The position numbers and the translations under genes were made by a program. From Pelosinus fermentans (GTDB taxonomy: Bacteria > Bacillota > Negativicutes > DSM-13327), in the NCBI GenBank assembly GCA_002434245.1, contig DJJR01000041.1, positions 31,631 to 95,630 on the forward strand: DNA of 64,000 nt, in the 5' to 3' direction. The stretch's first letter is position 1. Every line of letters begins with the position of its first letter. The notes under the pieces were generated by a model that was given only the letters and a program-made list of their open reading frames with translations, searched no databases and was not told the origin of the DNA. Below, one piece after another: positions 16,710-25,746 of the stretch.

Positions 16710-17909
16710 TTGGGTTGGCGTAGAAATCTTTGGGTGTTATCTATTGCAGTAATGTTATCAGGTTCAAGTTATACTATGGTCACTCCATTCTTGCCATTAT
16801 ATCTTTTGGATATAGGTGTAAGCCAGAGTGATGTAAATGTGTGGTCAGGTGTTATTTTTTCCATCTCTTTTTTGGTTTCGGCCGTAATGGCACCTTATTG
16901 GGGACGGCACGCCGATAAAAGCGGTAAACGGCGTATGATTATGCGAGCTGGATTTAGCTTGGCTGTTGTATATTTTTTGGGAGCATTTGTTAGAAATCCT
17001 GTAGATTTATTCTTAGTCAGAATTCTACAGGGCTTTGCGAATGGGTTCGTGCCGGCATCTATGGCGATTATCGCTTCATCTGTACCAAAAGAAAAAATGG
17101 GCTTTAGTTTAGGTGTTATGCAGACAACGCTTTTAATGGGAGGAATTTTAGGTCCCTTAATGGGCGGCAGTTTATCACATTTTTTCGGTATGCGTTTATC
17201 CTTTGTGATTGCTGCAGGGATTATATTTGTAGGAACCGTTGGCGTAGGCATATTGGTAAAAGAGCCGGTCAATAATGAACGGCCTAGTGAAGGCAGTATG
17301 CTTGATGATTTGAAGATTGCATTTCACAACCGAAAGTTAGTGGAGATGTTGCTGCTGCTTTTTGGTGCACAAATGATTAGTATGACATTGCAGCCTTTGA
17401 TTACGTTGTATGTTGCCGAGCTCCAGGGAAATATGGAGGGGGTTGCGTTAACGGCAGGGATTATATATAGTATGGCCGGTATCGCTGGTGCGATATCGGC
17501 ACCGATGTGGGGCAAGCTGGGGCAGAAAAAAGGTTTTATTCAGATCTTAGTGATTGCTTTTATCGGTGCAGGGATTTTTAATATGGGACAATATTTTATC
17601 GGCAATATTTATCAATTTAGTGTACTCCAATTCTTTTTTGGTTTATTTATCGTTGGCGTATATCCTGCTATCAATACAATTGCTGTAAATTCGACAGATA
17701 AAGCTTTTCAGGGGCGGATCTTCGGTCTTACAACGACAGCAAATCATCTAGGTTCGATGGTAGGTCCCCTCGTTGGCGGCATGATCAGTTCTTGGCTGGG
17801 AATTGGACCTGTATTTCTTTTCACCGGTAGTGTATTGATCATGATTGGATTGCTTGTCTTCTTTAAAATACCAAGGGCCACTGGGGTGATTAGTAAGGAA
17901 ATGAAATAG
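16710..17909 (+). CDS. MFS multidrug-type transporter, TTG start
   Basis: The 399-residue 12-segment carrier has the MFS motif A (GRHADKSGKRRMIMRAG) after segment 2 and GPLMGGSLS in segment 5. AGGGGG lies nine bases before TTG at 16710, and no ATG fits the N-terminus. The N-terminal sequence MGWRRNLWVL resembles MdtG/YusP-type exporters. It follows the GntP-like gene on the same strand and ends just before a palindromic repeat that may terminate it. Confidence 0.82.
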   Translation: MGWRRNLWVLSIAVMLSGSSYTMVTPFLPLYLLDIGVSQSDVNVWSGVIFSISFLVSAVMAPYWGRHADKSGKRRMIMRAGFSLAVVYFLGAFVRNPVDLFLVRILQGFANGFVPASMAIIASSVPKEKMGFSLGVMQTTLLMGGILGPLMGGSLSHFFGMRLSFVIAAGIIFVGTVGVGILVKEPVNNERPSEGSMLDDLKIAFHNRKLVEMLLLLFGAQMISMTLQPLITLYVAELQGNMEGVALTAGIIYSMAGIAGAISAPMWGKLGQKKGFIQILVIAFIGAGIFNMGQYFIGNIYQFSVLQFFFGLFIVGVYPAINTIAVNSTDKAFQGRIFGLTTTANHLGSMVGPLVGGMISSWLGIGPVFLFTGSVLIMIGLLVFFKIPRATGVISKEMK

Positions 17910-17949
17910 AAAATAATATTGATATCAAAAGTTTCTAAAATAAGAATTC

Positions 17950-18029
17950 TTGAAACGCGAAGACGCGAAGATAGCACGAAGAGGGCACAAAATGTCCTCC
18001 GTACAATCTTTGCGTCTTCGCGTTTCAAA
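17950..18029. repeat. CGCGAAG/CTTCGCG palindromic repeat
   Basis: TTGAAACGCGAAGACGC and GCGTCTTCGCGTTTCAA are the arms of a long hairpin between convergent genes. The same unit appears at 12612-12632, 46497-46520 and 48013-48110. Confidence 0.8.
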
Positions 18030-18049
18030 TGGTTTTAGTTCTTTTCTTT

Positions 18050-18898
18050 TTAAGCCAAATCTTTATTATAGAGGCCGCCGCGTAATTTGTAGACGATGGG
18101 TTCAAAAGCAACGCCGCGGTCGAAAGCATCTTCAATATCATTGCTGACAATCATGGCATCGCGCACAAAGTGAGCTGCACTTTCTACACTTTCTTTTAAG
18201 GTGTAGCCATTTACAACGCCTGCTGTAAGTACGCTGGTGAAAAGGTCGCCTGTACCATGCATATGATAAGGAAGCAGATCAACGGCTGCTTCAAAGTAGG
18301 TGTGATCTTCGCTCATTGCGCAGTTATATAAGGATTTTCCTCTAACCACACCCGTTAATACGATGTTTTTAGCACCCATTTCAATGATTTCAGCACAGAG
18401 CTTGCGAGAAGTGTCGCTGTCTATTTCGCCATCAATATAATCTCTGCCTGTAAGAATATACGCTTCTGTAAGGTTTGGCGTAACGATATCGGCAATACTG
18501 GCAAGCTCTCGCATGGTACTGCACATTTCCGGTGTATAGGTTTTAATGATTATACCATTATCGCCCATGACAGGATCAACTATTTTTAAGGAACATTTAA
18601 AATCCAGCATGAAATCTTTGACGATTTGAATTTGCTCTGCGGAGCCTAAGAATCCGCTATAAGCGCAGTCAGTCTTAAAACCAATTTCTTTCCAATGAGT
18701 AATAAACTCATTCATTTGCGGAGTAAAGTCAAAGAATTTAAATCCCGGAAAAAGAGTATTGGTAGATAACAGGGCCGTAGGCAGAGGGCAAACCTCAATG
18801 CCAGCTGCTGAAATCACTGGGATTGCTACCGTAAGTGAACACTTACCATAGCCGGACATATCGTGAATTGCCACGACTCTTGCAAGTTTTTGTTTCAT
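18050..18898 (-). CDS. Pyridoxamine kinase (PdxK/PdxY-like)
   Basis: The 282-residue protein has the ribokinase-superfamily order typical of pyridoxal/pyridoxamine kinases. VVAIHDMSGYGKCSLTVAIP is at the start, VDPVMGDNG at about 110 and the anion-hole HGTGDLFTSVLTAG with the catalytic Asp at about 230. ATG at 18898 has GGAGG eight bases upstream; the longer frame to 18994 enters the 165-bp repeat element and is spurious. It phosphorylates B6 vitamers in PLP salvage. It is divergent from a MocR regulator of PdxR type, which commonly controls such genes. Confidence 0.9.
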   Translation of the reverse strand: MKQKLARVVAIHDMSGYGKCSLTVAIPVISAAGIEVCPLPTALLSTNTLFPGFKFFDFTPQMNEFITHWKEIGFKTDCAYSGFLGSAEQIQIVKDFMLDFKCSLKIVDPVMGDNGIIIKTYTPEMCSTMRELASIADIVTPNLTEAYILTGRDYIDGEIDSDTSRKLCAEIIEMGAKNIVLTGVVRGKSLYNCAMSEDHTYFEAAVDLLPYHMHGTGDLFTSVLTAGVVNGYTLKESVESAAHFVRDAMIVSNDIEDAFDRGVAFEPIVYKLRGGLYNKDLA

Positions 18899-18930
18899 AT
18901 TCATATCCTCCAGTATTTGTTTAATTGTGC

Positions 18931-19095
18931 TAGGGTGTGTCTGAAAACTAGCGGAATGGTCGATGGCGAGTAATTTTTGTGCCAGACGAGGCAAAACTTC
19001 GCAGGAATAATGGTTCTTATTTCAAGAAGTTTTAACGAAGTATGGCGCAAAAAGCGCCGTCAGTGGACGTTCTGATAGTTTTCAGACACGCCCTA
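18931..19095. mobile_element. 165-bp non-autonomous element with 20-bp terminal inverted repeats
   Basis: The ends TAGGGTGTGTCTGAAAACTA and TAGTTTTCAGACACGCCCTA are inverted repeats with one mismatch. Each begins or ends in TA, consistent with TA target duplication. No transposase is inside. It lies in the promoter interval of the pyridoxamine kinase gene. Part of its left end recurs at 29625-29651. Confidence 0.75.
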
Positions 19096-19222
19096 ACATA
19101 GCAAGAACATAATGATCCTATAGGTTAGGGGTTTTCAAAAGCATAATTGTATTATAAAATGAATTTGAACCTTTTGAAATATACAGAAATCATATTTTTA
19201 TTAGGTACAGTTTGGAGGAATT

Positions 19223-20638
19223 ATGGATTTAATCGTATTTGACAGCCAGAGCAAAGAGCCACTGTATATACAACTTTATCTATATTATAAAACTGCCATT
19301 GAGCAGAATAGGCTGAGAGAAAATGAAAAGCTGCCATCTATTCGAGGTCTTTCCAGGAGTCTTTCTGTTAGCAAAATTACGGTTGAAAAGGCATATCAGC
19401 AGTTGATGAGCGAAGGATATATCAAAAATTATAACCGTTCCCGATATACAGTAAATAAACTGGAGGAAATCGTTTTTAATACTCCTGCTGTTAGTATGGC
19501 AAATCAATACCATACTAACCAAGAGATAAAAGAAGAAAAAATTCTCTATGATTTTTCAAGTGGCGAAATGGATCGGGAGGGTTTTGATTTCTCCTTATGG
19601 AAGCGATACATTAGTAAAGCTTTTTTTCAGAAAGAGCGTCTTGTTGGATATGGAAATATTAAAGGGGAAGAAGAGCTGCGTAAAGAGATTGCAAAGTATA
19701 TTGAAAAATCAAGAGGTGTTTATGTTCATACAGAACAAATCATAATTGGTGCTGGTGTACAAAGTCTTTTGAGCATGCTTTGCAGTATGCTTAAACTGGA
19801 ATATAGCAGCATTGCTTTTGAAGAACCCGGCTTTAAAAATGGAAGACGTATTTTTGCCGATCATGCCTTTACGATTGTACCGATAAAAATGAAGACAGAT
19901 GGTATTGATACGGCAGAGCTGGAAAACAGTGGTGAAAGGCTTGTTTATGTAAGCCCATCTCATCAATTCCCCACCGGATATATTATGCCCATTGGTAAAA
20001 GGTATCAGCTGCTCAATTGGGCAGAACAAAAAAATGGTATTATCATCGAGGATGATTATGACAGTGAATTTCGTTATTTTGGTCGTCCGATACCAGCGCT
20101 TAAGGGGCTTGATAATCGAGAACGGGTAGTATATCTGGGATCTTTTTCAAAGGTAATTCCACCCTCCATCCGTGTTAGTTATATGGTGCTACCAGAAAAA
20201 TTTTTAGGGATCTATCAAAAAAAATCTTCCTTATATAATCAGACAGCGTCTACCATTGAGCAGCTTGCCCTTGCCCAGTTTATGGCGGATGGTCATTTGG
20301 AAAGGCAGATACGTCGTTTGCGTAAGTTATATTATGAAAAAAGAAAACTATTTTTAGAAGAAATCCAAAATATTCTTGGTGAGAATGCCAAGATAAATGG
20401 CACGGAATCGGGTCTTCATGTGATCTTGAGTTTGAAATCCGAATTATCAGCCCAGGAATTAGCTGCAAGAGCTCTCGCAAAGGGCTGTCGCGTAGCTTCC
20501 ATTCAGGATTATTATTGGCAGTTATCAGCAGAGAAGATGCCTCAAGTATTGTTATATTTTTCTAAAATACCTGCAAATGAGATGACAGAGGGAATTATAA
20601 GATTAAAAGAAGCATGGTTTAGTCATCTAAAGACTTAA
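19223..20638 (+). CDS. MocR/PdxR-type GntR regulator with aminotransferase domain
   Basis: The 471-residue protein joins an N-terminal GntR winged helix (about 10-75: PLYIQLYLYYKTAI, KLPSIRGLSRSLSVSKITVEKAYQ) to a type-I aminotransferase-like domain (about 110-465). The PLP-binding lysine is in YLGSFSKVIPPS (about 315), with SPSHQFPTGY upstream. MocR proteins use PLP as effector. PdxR members control PLP synthesis or salvage, and this gene is divergent from pyridoxamine kinase, which supports that role. GGAGG lies upstream of the ATG. Confidence 0.9.
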   Translation: MDLIVFDSQSKEPLYIQLYLYYKTAIEQNRLRENEKLPSIRGLSRSLSVSKITVEKAYQQLMSEGYIKNYNRSRYTVNKLEEIVFNTPAVSMANQYHTNQEIKEEKILYDFSSGEMDREGFDFSLWKRYISKAFFQKERLVGYGNIKGEEELRKEIAKYIEKSRGVYVHTEQIIIGAGVQSLLSMLCSMLKLEYSSIAFEEPGFKNGRRIFADHAFTIVPIKMKTDGIDTAELENSGERLVYVSPSHQFPTGYIMPIGKRYQLLNWAEQKNGIIIEDDYDSEFRYFGRPIPALKGLDNRERVVYLGSFSKVIPPSIRVSYMVLPEKFLGIYQKKSSLYNQTASTIEQLALAQFMADGHLERQIRRLRKLYYEKRKLFLEEIQNILGENAKINGTESGLHVILSLKSELSAQELAARALAKGCRVASIQDYYWQLSAEKMPQVLLYFSKIPANEMTEGIIRLKEAWFSHLKT

Positions 20639-20705
20639 TAAGTTGACAGTTAGTGGAAGCGTAAATATACTTATAATTAGAGTATTTTAATATTAGGGGG
20701 TAGCC

Positions 20706-21671
20706 ATGAAGAACACAGTAATTCTCAATGCGGCGAAATTAGATTTTGATAACAAGCTGGACTTTTCTTCATTGTCCAATCTCACCAAAGTAACTAAGTA
20801 TGATGCAAGCAGCAATGATGAAATCCTGGAACGGGTTCAGGGGCAGCATATTGTTATCACGAAAGAGCTGCCTGTAGGAAGAGATTTGATTTCTCAATTC
20901 CCGCCTACAGTTGAGCTGATTTGTGAGGCTGGCACAGGTTTTAACAATATTGATATTGCAGCAGCCAAAGAAAAAAATATTGCCGTCTGCAATGTTCCGA
21001 GCTACAGTACAGAGGCTGTAGCCCAGTTGGTGATTACCTTCATCTTAAATCAAAGTTCCTCGTTAATTCGACAGCAAGTGATGCTTCAAGAAAAGAATTT
21101 TGATAATTTTACAAAGCATTTACAAGTTCCGCATTTTGAACTGCAAGGTAAAACTCTTGGTATAATTGGTGCAGGGGCTATAGGAAGAGAAGTGATTAAG
21201 ATTGCTCTAACCTTAGGTATGAACATTTTGGTATACAGCCGTACTCCTAAACCTTGGGGTGAGGCGAAGGTGCAATTTGTTTCTCTTGCAGAACTTCTTA
21301 CCCAAAGTGATTTTGTAAGTATTCATTGTCCCCTTACTCCAGAAACAAAGCATCTTATCAATAAAGATAAGCTAAAGCAAATGAAGCCAACTGCTTTTAT
21401 TATAAATTCTTCGAGAGGGCCTATTATAAATGAGGTCGATTTAATTGAAGCTTTGCAGCAAGGGATCATTGCAGGTGCGGCACTTGATGTACAGGATCCA
21501 GAGCCACCGGAACTAAACAATCCTTTATTTTTTATGGACAATGTAATCTTAACACCACACATTGGCTGGAGGCGTTTGGAATCAAGACAAAGGCTGATTG
21601 GGCTTATGGCTGAGAATATTGAATCGTTCCTTCAAGGCAAACCATTGAATGTTGTAAACGGTGTGCTGTAA
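20706..21671 (+). CDS. D-isomer-specific 2-hydroxyacid dehydrogenase (glycerate/hydroxypyruvate type)
   Basis: The 321-residue protein has the NAD-binding GIIGAGAIGREV (about 147-158) and the three catalytic positions of the family: Arg in NSSRG (about 237), Glu in DVQDPEPPE (about 265) and His in TPHIGW (about 283). Length equals the family norm. The GW after the His is common in glycerate dehydrogenases. GGGGG precedes the ATG, and a terminator follows at 21717. It is downstream of the MocR regulator and could be co-transcribed, but no functional tie is evident. Confidence 0.88.
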   Translation: MKNTVILNAAKLDFDNKLDFSSLSNLTKVTKYDASSNDEILERVQGQHIVITKELPVGRDLISQFPPTVELICEAGTGFNNIDIAAAKEKNIAVCNVPSYSTEAVAQLVITFILNQSSSLIRQQVMLQEKNFDNFTKHLQVPHFELQGKTLGIIGAGAIGREVIKIALTLGMNILVYSRTPKPWGEAKVQFVSLAELLTQSDFVSIHCPLTPETKHLINKDKLKQMKPTAFIINSSRGPIINEVDLIEALQQGIIAGAALDVQDPEPPELNNPLFFMDNVILTPHIGWRRLESRQRLIGLMAENIESFLQGKPLNVVNGVL

Positions 21672-21716
21672 TTTCTCAAACTGTAATTCTATCGTGTAGA
21701 TCATATTGTAAATGAG

Positions 21717-21760
21717 AAAAATAGTCCTTTAGGAAGCAGATATTCTAAGGGACTATTTTT
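21717..21760 (+). terminator. Intrinsic terminator
   Basis: AAAATAGTCCTTTAGGA pairs with TTCTAAGGGACTATTTT, then TTATTT. Confidence 0.75.
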
Positions 21761-21866
21761 ATTTCTATAAATTAAGTAAAGAATATTTTTTTTGTAGAAA
21801 GACTTTGCATTGAGGGATATACTAGTGATAATGCAATAAGTTCTATTTAGAATCTCAATCTAGGAT

Positions 21867-21904
21867 CTTGTCAGCTTTAAAACGGTAGGATAATGGCTGA
21901 CAAG
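21867..21904 (+). promoter_or_regulatory. Hairpin in the folA leader
   Basis: CTTGTCAGC (21867-21875) and GCTGACAAG (21896-21904) form a perfect 9-bp stem with a 20-base loop, ending about 11 bases before the folA ribosome site. A near-identical left arm, CTTGCCAGCTTTAAAAC, occurs at 13475-13491. Confidence 0.4.
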
Positions 21905-21925
21905 GTACTAACAATCGGGAGTGTT

Positions 21926-22450
21926 ATGATGAAACTAATCGTCGCCGTGGATGAGCAGTGGGGGATTGGATGCAAAGGGCAATTGCTGGTGACAATTCCT
22001 GCAGATATGCAGCATTTCAAAGAGAAAACCAAAGGAAAAGTGGTAGTAATGGGTAGGGAGACATTTGAATCATTGCCGGGACCAAAACCCCTTCAGGGAC
22101 GAATTAATATTGTGCTGACCCAAAATATAAAGCTGCATTGGGAAGGCGTTACCCTATGCCATTCTTTGTCTCAGCTGTTCACAGTCGTATCTTCCTATCC
22201 CAGTGAGGATATTTTTATCATTGGAGGAGAATCCGTATATCGGCAATGCCTGCCTTATTGTTCAGAGGCTTATATTACTAAAATCACTGCTATGCATCCA
22301 GCTGATACGTTCTTTCCCAATTTAGATAGCCGACCGGAGTGGCGGTGCATAGAAGAGAGCTCCGTACAGAGTTATAAAGATAGTACCTATCGATTTACAA
22401 CTTATATAAATCTGGAGCAGAGGGATTGGAAGGAGTTTGGATGGCAGTGA
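21926..22450 (+). CDS. folA: Dihydrofolate reductase
   Basis: From the ATG at 21926 (GGGAG four bases upstream) the product is 174 residues. It shows MKLIVAVDEQWGIGCKGQL with the Trp-Gly-Ile-Gly NADPH loop, VVMGRETFESLPG (about 45-57) and FIIGGESVYRQCLPYCSEAYIT (about 95-115), all DHFR hallmarks. The longer frame from 21893 starts inside the upstream hairpin and adds eleven unmatched residues. It regenerates tetrahydrofolate. No thyA is nearby. The stop overlaps the next gene's start region by ten bases, implying translational coupling. Confidence 0.95.
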   Translation: MMKLIVAVDEQWGIGCKGQLLVTIPADMQHFKEKTKGKVVVMGRETFESLPGPKPLQGRINIVLTQNIKLHWEGVTLCHSLSQLFTVVSSYPSEDIFIIGGESVYRQCLPYCSEAYITKITAMHPADTFFPNLDSRPEWRCIEESSVQSYKDSTYRFTTYINLEQRDWKEFGWQ

Positions 22451-22677
22451 TTCATTTATCCAAGGAATTAAAAAAACAAGCTGTTGATGATTTAAAGAAA
22501 TATTTTATGGAAAAGCGAGAGGAGGAAATTGGGCAATTAGGAGCAGAATTATTATTAGACTTTATGGTGGAAAAAGTGGGTGCAGTGATTTATAATCAGG
22601 CAATAAAAGACGCACATGCCTTTATGTTTGAAAAAGTGGAAGATCTATATGCACTTGAAAAGAACCATCGTTTGTAG
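22441..22677 (+). CDS. DUF2164-family small protein
   Basis: The 78-residue basic/acidic helical protein begins MAVIHLSKELKKQAVDDLKK and contains FMEKREEEIGQLGAELLLDF, matching the DUF2164 family, whose function is unknown. ATG at 22441 has GGAG five bases upstream and overlaps the folA stop by ten bases. An ATG at 22426 in the same frame lacks a ribosome site. Co-expression with folA is certain from the overlap; the reason is not known. Confidence 0.78.
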   Translation: MAVIHLSKELKKQAVDDLKKYFMEKREEEIGQLGAELLLDFMVEKVGAVIYNQAIKDAHAFMFEKVEDLYALEKNHRL

Positions 22678-22841
22678 AAGGATGACAGAAAGAGGAATAG
22701 CGTTGCGTATATAAAGAGATTGTGGTAGAATTTAGGGAAAAACGTAAATGCTCACTGTCTTATAAGAAATCACCTAATGCATGAATTCAAGAAGGCAAAT
22801 GATTCATGAATGTAGGGAAGCAATGATGAGGAGTTTATAAT

Positions 22842-24032
22842 ATGATAATTAAACCAAAGTTTCGCGGCTTTATTTGTACTACATCACATCCTGCCGGATG
22901 TGCTCATTCTGTACAAGAGCAGATAAATTATGTTAAACAGCAAAAGCCCATTCAAGGACCGAAGAAGGTTCTTGTAATTGGCGCATCAACGGGATATGGT
23001 CTGGCATCAAGAATTGTTGCTACTTTTGGATCAGGCGCAAGTACGCTTGGCGTTTTTTTGGAAAAGCCAGCATCCAATGGAAATACAGCTACTGCCGGGT
23101 GGTATAATACTGCAGCATTTGAAACAGCAGCAACAGAGGCAGGGTATTATGCGAAAAGCATTAACGGTGATGCTTTCTCTGATCAGGTGAAAGAGAAGAC
23201 GATTGCATTGATTAAAGAAGAATTGGGGCAAGTCGATCTGGTCGTTTACAGTATTGCTGCACCAAGAAGGACTCATCCTGTTAGCGGCGAGATGTTTACG
23301 TCCGTCATTAAACCCATTGGAGATTCTTTTACAAGTAAGACGGTAGATATGAATTCAAATGAAATTGTCGATGTGACCTTAGAGCCAGCCAGTGAGCAAG
23401 AAATCCGCAGTACTGTAGCAGTCATGGGCGGTGAGGACTGGGAGCGATGGGTGCACTATTTAAAAGAGGCGGGCGTCCTTGCTCCTGGGGCAATTACCAT
23501 AAGCTATTCCTATATTGGCCCTAAGATCACCTATCCAATTTATAAAGAAGGTACTATCGGAAGAGCAAAAGATCATTTATATACTACCAGCAAAGAAATA
23601 AACAAGCAAATTCAAGATATAAATGGCAGAGCCTTTGTTGCTGTAAATAAAGCACTGGTTACTCAGGCAAGTGCAGCAATTCCCGTTGTTCCTTTATATT
23701 TAATGTTATTAGCAAGAGTACTGGGTAAGAGGGGGCTGGATGAAAACTGCATTGAGCAAATGTACCGTCTCTTAGCAAGTCGATTGTATTGTGCAGAGAA
23801 GCTGCCTGATGAGGATCATTTGATTCGTATTGATGATTATGAAATGCAAGATGATGTGCAAGCTGAGGTTTCTGTCTTATGGGAAAAGGTTTGCAGCGGT
23901 GAGATTGATATTATTCCTGATCTTGAGGAATACCGTAAAGAGTTCTTTAAGTTATTCGGTTTTGGCTTTGATGATGTTCAGTATGAAGAAGATGTGAAGG
24001 AAGAGGTTCCTATATTAAGTATAAAATCCTAG
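22842..24032 (+). CDS. fabV: Enoyl-ACP reductase / trans-2-enoyl-CoA reductase FabV
   Basis: The 396-residue protein opens IIKPKFRGFICTTSHPAGC and then has the Rossmann motif VLVIGASTGYGLASRI (about 44-59). The active site Tyr-x8-Lys of the FabV family is present in YKEGTIGRAK with its preceding Tyr. Length and start match FabV/TER. It reduces enoyl-ACP (or crotonyl-CoA) with NAD(P)H in fatty-acid synthesis. It is monocistronic, with GAGGAG eight bases before the ATG and a hairpin after the stop. Confidence 0.95.
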   Translation: MIIKPKFRGFICTTSHPAGCAHSVQEQINYVKQQKPIQGPKKVLVIGASTGYGLASRIVATFGSGASTLGVFLEKPASNGNTATAGWYNTAAFETAATEAGYYAKSINGDAFSDQVKEKTIALIKEELGQVDLVVYSIAAPRRTHPVSGEMFTSVIKPIGDSFTSKTVDMNSNEIVDVTLEPASEQEIRSTVAVMGGEDWERWVHYLKEAGVLAPGAITISYSYIGPKITYPIYKEGTIGRAKDHLYTTSKEINKQIQDINGRAFVAVNKALVTQASAAIPVVPLYLMLLARVLGKRGLDENCIEQMYRLLASRLYCAEKLPDEDHLIRIDDYEMQDDVQAEVSVLWEKVCSGEIDIIPDLEEYRKEFFKLFGFGFDDVQYEEDVKEEVPILSIKS

Positions 24033-24056
24033 CTTATATAAAACGTATTATAATTA

Positions 24057-24088
24057 AGAAGGTCCTGCACGTCTATGCAGGACCTTCT
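24057..24088. terminator. Hairpin between convergent fabV and barrel gene
   Basis: AGAAGGTCCTGCA pairs perfectly with TGCAGGACCTTCT across a 6-base loop. The T-run is weak on both sides, so termination is probable but not textbook. Confidence 0.55.
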
Positions 24089-24172
24089 GGCTATATATAT
24101 TTACAGATTGCAGTCTGACAAGAATGGAATAGAGAGCTCTTCCATCTCTGACGATAGTTATGTGGATATCGA

Positions 24173-24856
24173 TTATAATTTAAAGGCAAAGAGGCAGGAA
24201 ATACCTTTCATAGTATAGCTTTCCTTGCCGTCTAGAAGACTGGTCGCCTTTAACTTTAAATCTACATTTTTTACTTCGCGTTCAGCATAGGATACATTAA
24301 AAGTGGTGGAATCTGAAAGTTTGCAGCTGACACCAATTTCTTTTAAGGAAACATCTTTGCCTCCCAGCATAGTCGCAAATAAAGTGTATTGATCATTGAG
24401 CTTATGAGTTGCTGTGAGACCAATATGTAAGGCTGACTTAGAGGCGTCATAAACATGGGCACCATAGGAAATTTTGGTGTGCTCATATCCTGTGATGAAG
24501 GTAAGGTTCGGATTGATTTTATACAAGACGTTAAGATCACTAGGTTCTGCTTTTGCATATGTCGTCAATGAACCAAGAGCCGTTGGAATAGTCGATACTT
24601 TTGACTTGAACATCCCATGTTTGAACTGTACTGCAAAACGATCATTTATACCTGCAGTCGCTGTAGCCTTAAATCCAAAATCACCAACGACGTCAGCTGA
24701 AACTTTCCCTCTGCCGCTAACTTTAGAATCAAGTGTACTGCCGATTTCTACGCTAAGAGCACCTTTTTCAAATTCAGTTACGGGAGAGGCATAAACGATA
24801 CTGGTTGTCATGAAAAGCCCGGTTGTGAGTGCGAATAGAGCGATTAACTTGCGCAT
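24173..24856 (-). CDS. Outer-membrane beta-barrel protein
   Basis: The 227-residue product has a signal peptide (MRKLIALFALTTGLFMTTS, cleavage after VYA-S at about residue 23). Alternating hydrophobic strands follow throughout: KISYGAHVYD, ALHIGLTATHKL, QYTLFATMLGG. They end in FAFKL. This is the pattern of small outer-membrane barrels; Negativicutes carry many such unnamed proteins. It was called on strand pattern, not on a recognised family. AGGAGG lies just upstream of the ATG. A related smaller barrel gene lies 230 bases upstream on the same strand. Confidence 0.65.
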   Translation of the reverse strand: MRKLIALFALTTGLFMTTSIVYASPVTEFEKGALSVEIGSTLDSKVSGRGKVSADVVGDFGFKATATAGINDRFAVQFKHGMFKSKVSTIPTALGSLTTYAKAEPSDLNVLYKINPNLTFITGYEHTKISYGAHVYDASKSALHIGLTATHKLNDQYTLFATMLGGKDVSLKEIGVSCKLSDSTTFNVSYAEREVKNVDLKLKATSLLDGKESYTMKGISCLFAFKL

Positions 24857-25083
24857 ATTTCCTCCTTGAAATGGGATTCGATTTTTTCATTTATCAGATA
24901 TAATAGTTTTATCGGGACAAAATGAGTATTTTCGACACAATGCTTATTTTATCATAAAAAAATGCAGTTAGAAATGAGAGACTATTTAGTCGCCAAAAGA
25001 ATATAACAAAAAATCGCTACTTATCTTTTTAGGGTAATAAGTAACGACTTTATATATGGATTTTATGATAGCAGGAAAGTGTT

Positions 25084-25572
25084 TCAAAATTTCAGGGTTG
25101 CGCCAATTCCTACGCCATTTTTGTTTTCGCCTTCATCAGGCATGTAAGTGTGATAGGTAAAGTTGATGTCCGCATTGTAAGTGATTTTGAAATTAGCACC
25201 AACTTGCAGTTCTTTAAATTCCTTTCCCGCAATTAGTGAAGTGTATCCTTCCCACTCGGGTGCGATTGGACCGTTTATAGCCATTCCCACATATACTTTG
25301 GCATTAGAATTCACATCATTGCTGCCGATAATTCCTCTGAAGTTGTTAGCAAGTTGCAGTTGTCCATAAACATTATCCAGGTTGTTACCATGATTCCAAT
25401 TTACATTCTGTAAACCTAATGTAAAATTGTCGGCCAACTTATGCTCAAGGTAAAATGTGTTGTTACCTATGCCGGCAGCAGTTTGCCCCTTATCCAGATC
25501 ATTGACTGGGGCAGATAAGCCAGTACCGGTTACAGTAAGAAGTGCAGCTAAAATAATTGCGTTTTTTTTCAA
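25084..25572 (-). CDS. Small outer-membrane beta-barrel protein, TTG start
   Basis: The 162-residue protein starts at TTG 25572 with GGAGG seven bases before it. A signal peptide (KKNAIILAALLTVTGTGLSA) is followed by alternating strands and a C-terminal Phe (GIGATLKF), the recognition residue for outer-membrane barrel assembly. Strand count suggests an 8-strand barrel. Both barrel proteins share an N-terminal PV-(N/T)-(D/E)-(L/F)-(D/E)-KG segment after the signal, so they look paralogous. Role unknown. Confidence 0.65.
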   Translation of the reverse strand: MKKNAIILAALLTVTGTGLSAPVNDLDKGQTAAGIGNNTFYLEHKLADNFTLGLQNVNWNHGNNLDNVYGQLQLANNFRGIIGSNDVNSNAKVYVGMAINGPIAPEWEGYTSLIAGKEFKELQVGANFKITYNADINFTYHTYMPDEGENKNGVGIGATLKF

Positions 25573-25746
25573 AATAAGACCTCCAAGAATGCTATGTATT
25601 TCATCTGAATTGAGCTCCTCTTGTCTGGCGGATCTTTAATTGGATAAAGGAATCAATGTGAATATAACAAACTAAAAATGCTAGGTCAATGAGTAAAATC
25701 TTCCAATTCCAGGCTGGAAAATACTTTAAGAAAGAAGGCAGAGTAG

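Noticed and set aside
18899-18994. N-terminal extension of pyridoxamine kinase
   Set aside because: It reads into the 165-bp inverted-repeat element and is not kinase sequence.
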